A stretch of DNA of 8,769 nt, taken from NCBI GenBank assembly GCA_003096235.1, contig PIXT01000141.1, positions 1 through 8,769 of the forward strand. Direction: 5' to 3'. The position numbers were made by a program, and so were the translations under genes. This document shows, piece after piece, positions 5,388-8,769 of this stretch (its first letter is position 1; every line of letters begins with the position of its first letter). The notes beneath the pieces are model-generated. The model was not told the origin of the DNA. It saw nothing but the letters and a program-made list of their open reading frames with translations, and ran no database searches. This stretch comes from Candidatus Bathyarchaeum sp. GTDB taxonomy: Archaea; Thermoproteota; Bathyarchaeia; Bathyarchaeales; Bathyarchaeaceae.

Positions 5388-5918
5388 CTATTCTTTTGCG
5401 TAGACTTTCAATCCCCACGATTTGAACATTTGAACAAAGTTGGGGCTACTCAATGTTCTGAGTATAGCATAGCCTATTATTGACATCACGATTAGCGTGC
5501 TCATTGTAATGCTTATTGTCATGGTTACCGATGCTGGAACCTGTAATCCAAAGATGTCTATTTGGAACTCGAAGAATAGCCAAAGGTAGCTGCCTACAAT
5601 TGCTCCAATCGGCAACGCGCCAATGGCACATGCCAAAAATTGGCGGTTTCTAAGCAGAAAAACTACTGTTGCTGCGATTAAGTTAGCAAGGGTTCCAAAG
5701 ATCACATCTTCTACGCCCAAAAAAGCGACCGAGTTAGCAACAAAGCATCCGGCAGTTACACCAACGATTGCTGGCCAACCAAATAGTGCGGCTAATGGAA
5801 TTAGACAGTCCGCAAGACGTAATTGTATCGGACCTTGACCTGCTGTTCCTAAAATGATGACTAAAACTGCATACAAACTGGTAAAAACTATCGTTAAAGC
5901 TATTTCAGTTGTTTTCAT
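5388..5918 (-). CDS. queT: QueT-family transporter (ECF S-component-like), 176 aa
   Basis: The sequence IQLRLADCLIPLAALFGW (31-48), then GVTAGCFVANS (53-63) and VEDVIFGTLANLIAA (69-83), matches the conserved core of the QueT family (formerly COG4708). QueT proteins are about 170-residue, roughly six-helix membrane subunits that act as substrate-binding S components of ECF transporters. Their proposed cargo is a queuosine precursor such as preQ1 or preQ0. In an archaeon this would supply 7-deazaguanine for archaeosine or queuosine tRNA modification. No ECF ATPase or T subunit is in the window, so a shared energising module elsewhere would be needed. ATG 5918 has a strong GGGAGGT at 5929-5935, 10 nt upstream. 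The leader contains a complementary anti-Shine-Dalgarno within a hairpin, which suggests translational control. Family assignment is firm; substrate is inferred. Confidence 0.88.
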   Translation of the reverse strand: MKTTEIALTIVFTSLYAVLVIILGTAGQGPIQLRLADCLIPLAALFGWPAIVGVTAGCFVANSVAFLGVEDVIFGTLANLIAATVVFLLRNRQFLACAIGALPIGAIVGSYLWLFFEFQIDIFGLQVPASVTMTISITMSTLIVMSIIGYAILRTLSSPNFVQMFKSWGLKVYAKE

Positions 5919-5987
5919 TCTGTTTTTAACCTCCCTACTCCGGGATTTTTAATGCGGAACGGGTGGGAGGTACCACCTACCCGCAAC
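5919..5987 (-). promoter_or_regulatory. Structured queT leader, candidate riboswitch-like element
   Basis: TATA-like TTTTTAAG at 6009-6016 predicts a transcript starting near 5987, hence a leader of about 69 nt. Its first part (5983-5960) can fold as a hairpin: CGGGT pairs with ACCCG and GG with CC around an A-C mismatch. The 3' side contains ACCTCCC (5971-5965), the exact complement of the Shine-Dalgarno GGGAGGT (5935-5929). Two exclusive folds follow, the 5' hairpin with the ribosome site free, or a 7-bp anti-SD/SD helix with it blocked. This does not match the preQ1-I or preQ1-II consensus as I remember them. Confidence 0.45.
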
Positions 5988-6008
5988 TGCAACAAGTTAC
6001 ACAGATCG

Positions 6009-6016
6009 CTTAAAAA
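6009..6016 (-). promoter_or_regulatory. TATA box for the queT-like gene
   Basis: The minus strand reads TTTTTAAG after CTAAAAG, which resembles a BRE. Its spacing places the transcript start just ahead of the leader hairpin. Confidence 0.45.
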
Positions 6017-6028
6017 CTTTTAGATTAG

Positions 6029-6061
6029 AAAAAAGGGGTAAGGCACTGCGGATGCAAGTGC
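6029..6061 (-). terminator. Terminator region after the DUF996 gene
   Basis: GCAC (6043-6046) with TGC (6047-6049) pairs with GCA (6054-6056) and GTGC (6058-6061), a 7-bp stem with one bulged base and a 4-nt loop. On the minus strand it is followed after CTTACCCC by TTTTTT (6029-6034). This can end the DUF996 transcript before the queT promoter. On the plus strand the same stem is followed directly by T6 (6062-6067). Confidence 0.5.
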
Positions 6062-6087
6062 TTTTTTGTTGGGGGTTAAGAGTTGTT

Positions 6088-6726
6088 TTATGTTGTTGGA
6101 GGAGGCGGTTGCAACGGTTGAACTGGTTCAGGTTTGATGGAGAAGAATGCGATCGTAAGGAGTATGCCTGCAACCCAGATCAGGATGAAGCCAACAGCGA
6201 GAATGGTTAAAACTGCGCCGATTAGTAGTATTAATCCAGTTGTTCCAAAGAGTCCAACATTTGTCTTTTTGGCAAGTGAATCCAAGGATTTCTTGTAGAA
6301 TATTGATGCTATAACAGCGAACACAAAAAGTATGACTGCTCCAATTAAGACCGTTGAGATGCTGTTCCAGATCGTATCAAAGTTAGTTAACTGTGTCCAA
6401 TCCATGTTGGCTATTGCTGAGGGGTCTGTGCTCAATGTTTCCCAGTCAGTGCCAAAATCCATTAAAAACGATCCTGCTGCAATAATTATGGTTGCTATAA
6501 ACGCTATCACGCCGATTATTGTTAAAATAACGCCGTAAAGTGTGTTGTTGAATATGCCGCCTTCGCTGTAGTGGTCAGCTAATCCTTTCATTGCTATTAA
6601 AACAAGAATTAAGCCGACAAGCCATAGTATGCCTGTGAATAAGCCGCCTGCATAGCCTGCAACTGGGGTGATTACCATCAGTAATGCTCCTACACCGCCT
6701 AGAGTCTTGTTTGTTTCTAGGGTCAT
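6088..6726 (-). CDS. DUF996-family integral membrane protein, 212 aa
   Basis: The opening TNKTLGGVGALLMVI and the pattern of membrane helices resemble DUF996, a family of unknown function found widely in archaea. Hydrophobic segments lie at about 10-24, 29-47, 64-88, 122-145 and 160-197, the last long enough for two helices. A polar stretch at 90-120 (rich in Asp, Trp and Thr) is probably an exposed loop. The protein ends in a Pro-rich tail, KPEPVQPLQPPPPTT, likely on the cytoplasmic side and possibly a protein-interaction segment. ATG 6726 is chosen over the adjacent TTG 6729; GGTG lies 6 nt upstream. TTTTAAAC (6755-6762) or CTTTTATT just upstream could be the TATA box. It is divergent from the methyltransferase gene. 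No molecular function is assigned. Confidence 0.85.
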   Translation of the reverse strand: MTLETNKTLGGVGALLMVITPVAGYAGGLFTGILWLVGLILVLIAMKGLADHYSEGGIFNNTLYGVILTIIGVIAFIATIIIAAGSFLMDFGTDWETLSTDPSAIANMDWTQLTNFDTIWNSISTVLIGAVILFVFAVIASIFYKKSLDSLAKKTNVGLFGTTGLILLIGAVLTILAVGFILIWVAGILLTIAFFSIKPEPVQPLQPPPPTT

Positions 6727-6796
6727 CAAAACACCACGAGTTGTCGTTTCTATGGTTTAAAATAAAAGCTTTTCTAATTCAAGATTTTTTGTTGTT

Positions 6797-6804
6797 TTTA
6801 TAAT
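6797..6804 (+). promoter_or_regulatory. TATA box for the methyltransferase gene
   Basis: TTTATAAT lies on the plus strand, with a predicted start near 6827. That start falls after the in-frame TTG at 6812, which argues for the ATG at 6887 as the true start codon. Confidence 0.5.
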
Positions 6805-6886
6805 TAATCTTTTGTGTGTGAAGAGATGTAAAACAAATAAATATACAGCAAAATCTATTGTTAGTCCAATATGGTGCAACGTTTTC

Positions 6887-7651
6887 ATGTTGAGTGGTGT
6901 GAACCGAAAAACAACGCATTACCGCCAGAAATTGAGTGTGCGTGCTAGGCAACGGGTTAACGAAGTCGTTGCATGTTTGAAACTAGCTGGACATGACCCT
7001 GAAACTGGGTTACTGCTCGATTTGGGGTGCGGTTGGGGACATATTCATAGATGCCTTTTGGAAAGAGGAATTGAAGCTGTTGGTGTAGAACTTAACCGAG
7101 AAGTTCTTCATCGTGCGAAAAAACATGTTCCAAAGGGGTCTTTTGTTTTAGCTGATGGCTGTAATCTGCCTTTTGTATCTGAGTGTTTTACTACCGTAAT
7201 TTCAAATGACGTTTTAGAACACGTTCCTTACAGTCTTGCAAATCCACTATTGAGTGATGTCCACAGAACCCTTAAAGAAAATGGACGGTTTTACATCAGT
7301 GTTGCAAATAAATATCAGATTAATGAGCCTCATACCCTCATTCCTTTTTTAACTTGGTTTCCTAGGCCATGCTGGAATTCGATTCATAAATTTGTTCGAA
7401 AAGCTCCACTTTCAGAGGAGTACTACCCCTACACACTAACTATGTTGAAGGGGTGTTGCCGCCAAACAGATTTTTCTTATACTGATTTCACTTGGGTGTA
7501 TGCTTCAAAAAAGATATCAAAACTTGATTACATCGGTAATCCAGCAGTCAAGAAGGTTGCTAAAGCCCTCAAAAAATTTGGGCTTACTAGGTGTGCTCAA
7601 ATTGTTGCAGAAAAGGTTAGTATCATCGTTTTTGTTTGTACTAAAAAGTAA
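6887..7651 (+). CDS. Class I SAM-dependent methyltransferase, 254 aa
   Basis: A Rossmann-type methyltransferase domain of the Methyltransf_11/UbiE-like group is clear. Motif I is LLLDLGCGWGHI (42-53), the acidic residue at the end of strand 2 is E68 (VGVELN), a likely adenine-site acid is D90 (VLADG), and the motif IV region is ISNDVLEHVP (105-114) followed by LLSDVHRTLKENGRFYIS. The last 110 residues form a C-terminal extension rich in aromatic residues (YYPYTLTMLKGCC) that probably helps bind the acceptor. The substrate is unknown; relatives methylate small molecules, lipids, quinones or glycans. The frame stays open upstream to TTG 6812, but that lies ahead of the predicted transcript start. 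ATG 6887 is preferred, with GGTG 9-10 nt before it, though GTG 6899 remains possible. The gene appears monocistronic, with a hairpin after the stop. Confidence 0.88.
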   Translation: MLSGVNRKTTHYRQKLSVRARQRVNEVVACLKLAGHDPETGLLLDLGCGWGHIHRCLLERGIEAVGVELNREVLHRAKKHVPKGSFVLADGCNLPFVSECFTTVISNDVLEHVPYSLANPLLSDVHRTLKENGRFYISVANKYQINEPHTLIPFLTWFPRPCWNSIHKFVRKAPLSEEYYPYTLTMLKGCCRQTDFSYTDFTWVYASKKISKLDYIGNPAVKKVAKALKKFGLTRCAQIVAEKVSIIVFVCTKK

Positions 7652-7660
7652 CAAGACCCC

Positions 7661-7694
7661 AACAACCTAACTGGATACGCGACTGTTGGTTGTT
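7661..7694 (+). terminator. Hairpin after the methyltransferase gene
   Basis: AACAACC (7661-7667) pairs with GGTTGTT (7688-7694), and AAC with GTT inside, with one bulged base and a loop of about 13 nt. It starts 10 nt after the stop codon. Only a short T run follows, so termination strength is uncertain. Confidence 0.45.
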
Positions 7695-7743
7695 TACTTA
7701 TGTCACCAGTTGTTTTAAGGAGTTTATTTTATTAGCTCACAGC

Positions 7744-7751
7744 CTTATACA
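7744..7751 (+). promoter_or_regulatory. Putative TATA box for the 7779 gene
   Basis: CTTATACA lies about 26 nt before 7774, so the transcript would start only about 5 nt ahead of the GTG at 7779. That fits a near-leaderless mRNA and the absence of a Shine-Dalgarno. Confidence 0.4.
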
Positions 7752-7778
7752 CCTGTTACAACATTAAAAAAACATTAA

Positions 7779-8264
7779 GTGATTGAGTTGAAGTTCAATT
7801 TACCTGTATTTTTTGTTGCTTTCTTGTTTTCTTTAGCGGTTGGGGTGATAAAAGACCCCATTATCGAGTACGTTTTGCAACAGAGCACGACGTTTGGGCA
7901 ATGGGTCGCCTTCAGTGACTATCTTTCTTCAGTTCATGGTTTGATTATTCTGTGTGTCAGCCCACTGCTGGTTTTTGTGTTCTTTTATTACCTTGGCAAA
8001 AGAATTGACCTTACTACCGACTTCTTACCTGTTGTTGGTCCCCTTTTCTTTGCAAGCTGGATTGGGCATTCAGTTGCTTACCTTGTAATGCGCCTTTTGT
8101 ACCCCGGTGCACCGCTGTTTTTACTCATAACTTCTGCTGACTACATCAACGCAACAATTCAAGTGGTTATTTTCAACGCCTTTTCAATAGAATTCTTTGC
8201 CGCGTTAAGTGCCTTGTGTATTGCGCATTTTTTGAATCAAAAACCTAAACCTGATACTCAATAG
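7779..8264 (+). CDS. Multi-pass membrane protein of unknown function, 161 aa
   Basis: I recognise no family. Four hydrophobic stretches are evident, at about 8-24, 53-73, 82-106 and 125-151, with a weaker one at 110-120. A basic GKR follows the second helix, and the tail NQKPKPDTQ is hydrophilic. The composition is rich in Phe, Leu and Val with few charges inside helices (H97 and R105 stand out), so an integral membrane protein is certain enough but its role is not. The frame starts with GTG at 7779, next to the predicted transcript start. TTG 7788, with GTGAT 4 nt upstream, is an alternative that would shorten the protein by three residues. It converges on the zinc-ribbon gene, and the 71-bp gap between them is filled with T- and A-tracts. 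Confidence 0.75.
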   Translation: MIELKFNLPVFFVAFLFSLAVGVIKDPIIEYVLQQSTTFGQWVAFSDYLSSVHGLIILCVSPLLVFVFFYYLGKRIDLTTDFLPVVGPLFFASWIGHSVAYLVMRLLYPGAPLFLLITSADYINATIQVVIFNAFSIEFFAALSALCIAHFLNQKPKPDTQ

Positions 8265-8305
8265 GCTTCGCTAGAAGATTCAAAAATTAAAAGAAAATAG
8301 AATAG

Positions 8306-8325
8306 AAAAATTGTTTGGTTTTTTT
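8306..8325. terminator. Bidirectional T-tract terminator between convergent genes
   Basis: The plus strand has seven T at 8319-8325 after the membrane-protein gene. The minus strand reads TTTTT at 8310-8306, with more T runs beyond, after the zinc-ribbon gene. No strong hairpin is seen. Oligo-T alone is a typical archaeal terminator. Confidence 0.5.
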
Positions 8326-8335
8326 GTTAACTTTG

Positions 8336-8521
8336 CTACGGTCCAGTGAATCCGCATTTTGGACAGCGATAATTTCTTCCGAACTGCCGGCATTTGGCGC
8401 AACGCCAGATAAGTATTTCTCCGCAGTTGGGGCAATTAGATTTTGTTGCATCTTCTCCCGGAGGAATAGTTCGGTTACATGACATACACTTGGGCATAAC
8501 GATGTTTACTCTCTCGCTCAC
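8336..8521 (-). CDS. HVO_2753-type small zinc-ribbon protein, 61 aa
   Basis: This micro-protein carries four CxxC knuckles at C12/C15, C30/C33, C41/C44 and C53/C56, enough for two zinc sites. The order CMSC, CPNC, CAKC, CPKC and the ending RCPKCGFTGP match the archaeal family typified by Haloferax HVO_2753 (DUF1610-related), whose members end in CPxCGFxGP. The Haloferax protein folds around two zinc ions and has been linked to swarming and biofilm growth; nucleic-acid or protein binding is suspected. The GTG at 8521 is the likely start, since GAGGTG lies 5 nt upstream and a strong TATA box predicts a transcript start near 8538. ATG 8497 would still keep all cysteines. It is divergent from the flavoprotein gene at 8633. 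Confidence 0.9.
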   Translation of the reverse strand: MSERVNIVMPKCMSCNRTIPPGEDATKSNCPNCGEILIWRCAKCRQFGRNYRCPKCGFTGP

Positions 8522-8559
8522 AGCAACACCTCAGGGAAACTTGGATATAACCACTGCCT

Positions 8560-8568
8560 CTTATATAT
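8560..8568 (-). promoter_or_regulatory. Strong TATA box for the zinc-ribbon gene
   Basis: The minus strand reads ATATATAAG, about 26 nt ahead of a predicted start near 8538 and a leader of about 17 nt with GAGGTG. The same bases read TTATATAT on the plus strand, so the site might also fire toward the flavoprotein gene. Confidence 0.6.
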
Positions 8569-8632
8569 GCTATCTTTTAATTCTTTTCCAGTGCTATAGT
8601 AAAATCATTGGCTGAACAAAAGAGGAAGAGAC

Positions 8633-8769
8633 GTGAAGAAAAAACCTGACATCGTTGTAGTCGGAGGAGGACCCTGCGGCTCATACTCAGCATATACAGC
8701 CGCCAAATTAGGTGCTGAAGTGCTGGTTTGCGAAGAGCATGAAGAGATAGGAGTTCCTAAGCACTGCGC
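8633..8769 (+). CDS. Geranylgeranyl-reductase-family FAD protein, first 45 residues (partial at right edge)
   Basis: Translation from GTG 8633 gives a dinucleotide-binding strand, DIVVVGGGPCGSYSAYTAAK, then the strand-2 acid at the end of EVLVCEE and the stretch EEIGVPKHCA. The EIGVPxxCA pattern after the Rossmann fold is characteristic of geranylgeranyl reductases, including the archaeal enzymes that saturate the isoprenoid chains of membrane lipids using FAD. The related family of generic FAD oxidoreductases cannot be excluded from 45 residues. The glycine motif has Cys where Ala is usual (GGGPCG). GTG 8633 has AGGA 6 nt upstream, and the frame is closed by a stop at 8600-8602. CTATAGTA at 8594-8601 could be a TATA box giving a short leader. 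Confidence 0.85.
   Translation, partial: MKKKPDIVVVGGGPCGSYSAYTAAKLGAEVLVCEEHEEIGVPKHC

Noticed and set aside
5919..5987. Known preQ1-I, preQ1-II, TPP or fluoride riboswitch in the queT leader
   Set aside because: The conserved cores I remember for these classes are not found; only a switch-like layout is claimed.
6812..6886. Extended N-terminus of the methyltransferase from TTG 6812
   Set aside because: The TATA box at 6797-6804 places the transcript start near 6827, after this codon, and the extra residues are not methyltransferase-like.
1..8769. CRISPR array, tRNA/rRNA genes, insertion sequence, toxin-antitoxin or defence genes
   Set aside because: No regularly spaced repeats, cloverleaf-like sequence, transposase or integrase frame, or paired small toxin genes were found on reading both strands.

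Overview
This AT-rich window reads as chromosomal DNA of an archaeon. The evidence is an archaeal-type phosphoenolpyruvate carboxylase, a DUF996 membrane protein, a small four-CxxC zinc protein of the HVO_2753 type, the start of a geranylgeranyl-reductase-family flavoprotein, TATA-like promoters (TTTATAAG, TTATATAG, ATATATAAG) and Shine-Dalgarno sequences of the GGAGGTGA type. A Bathyarchaeia-like member of the Thermoproteota would fit, but that is an inference from gene content. No rRNA, tRNA, CRISPR array, transposon or integrase was seen, and gene order looks like ordinary core and accessory chromosome.

Layout. Bases 1-1451, minus strand: the 5' part of PEP carboxylase (runs off the left edge), a stand-alone fasciclin (FAS1) protein, and a small unrecognised protein with an HExxH zinc-hydrolase motif. 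Bases 1452-1724: a control region between divergent genes with three phased TTAAC repeats and a 12-bp palindrome. Bases 1725-2777, plus: a Gfo/Idh/MocA oxidoreductase, convergent with the next gene. Bases 2850-6726, minus: a beta-decarboxylating dehydrogenase of the isocitrate/isopropylmalate family, a secreted membrane-anchored coiled-coil protein, an HD-domain phosphohydrolase, a QueT-family transporter subunit behind a structured leader, and a DUF996 membrane protein. Bases 6887-8264, plus: a class I SAM methyltransferase and a multi-pass membrane protein of unknown function. Bases 8336-8521, minus: the zinc-ribbon protein, divergent from the flavoprotein that starts at 8633 and leaves the right edge.

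Most genes have their own TATA-like box and terminator-like hairpin or T-tract, so the window looks like many single-gene transcription units rather than one operon. PEP carboxylase and the isocitrate/isopropylmalate-type dehydrogenase could both serve central carbon or amino-acid metabolism. QueT points to salvage of a 7-deazaguanine precursor for queuosine or archaeosine. The last gene points to archaeal lipid saturation.

No clearly new multi-gene system is visible. The most promising undescribed element is the roughly 70-nt leader of the queT-like gene. It holds an exact 7-nt anti-Shine-Dalgarno sequence inside a hairpin, which is the layout expected of a translational riboswitch or similar switch. 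Second-tier items are the small HExxH protein, the phased repeats at 1565-1597, and the KY cofactor signature in the dehydrogenase.
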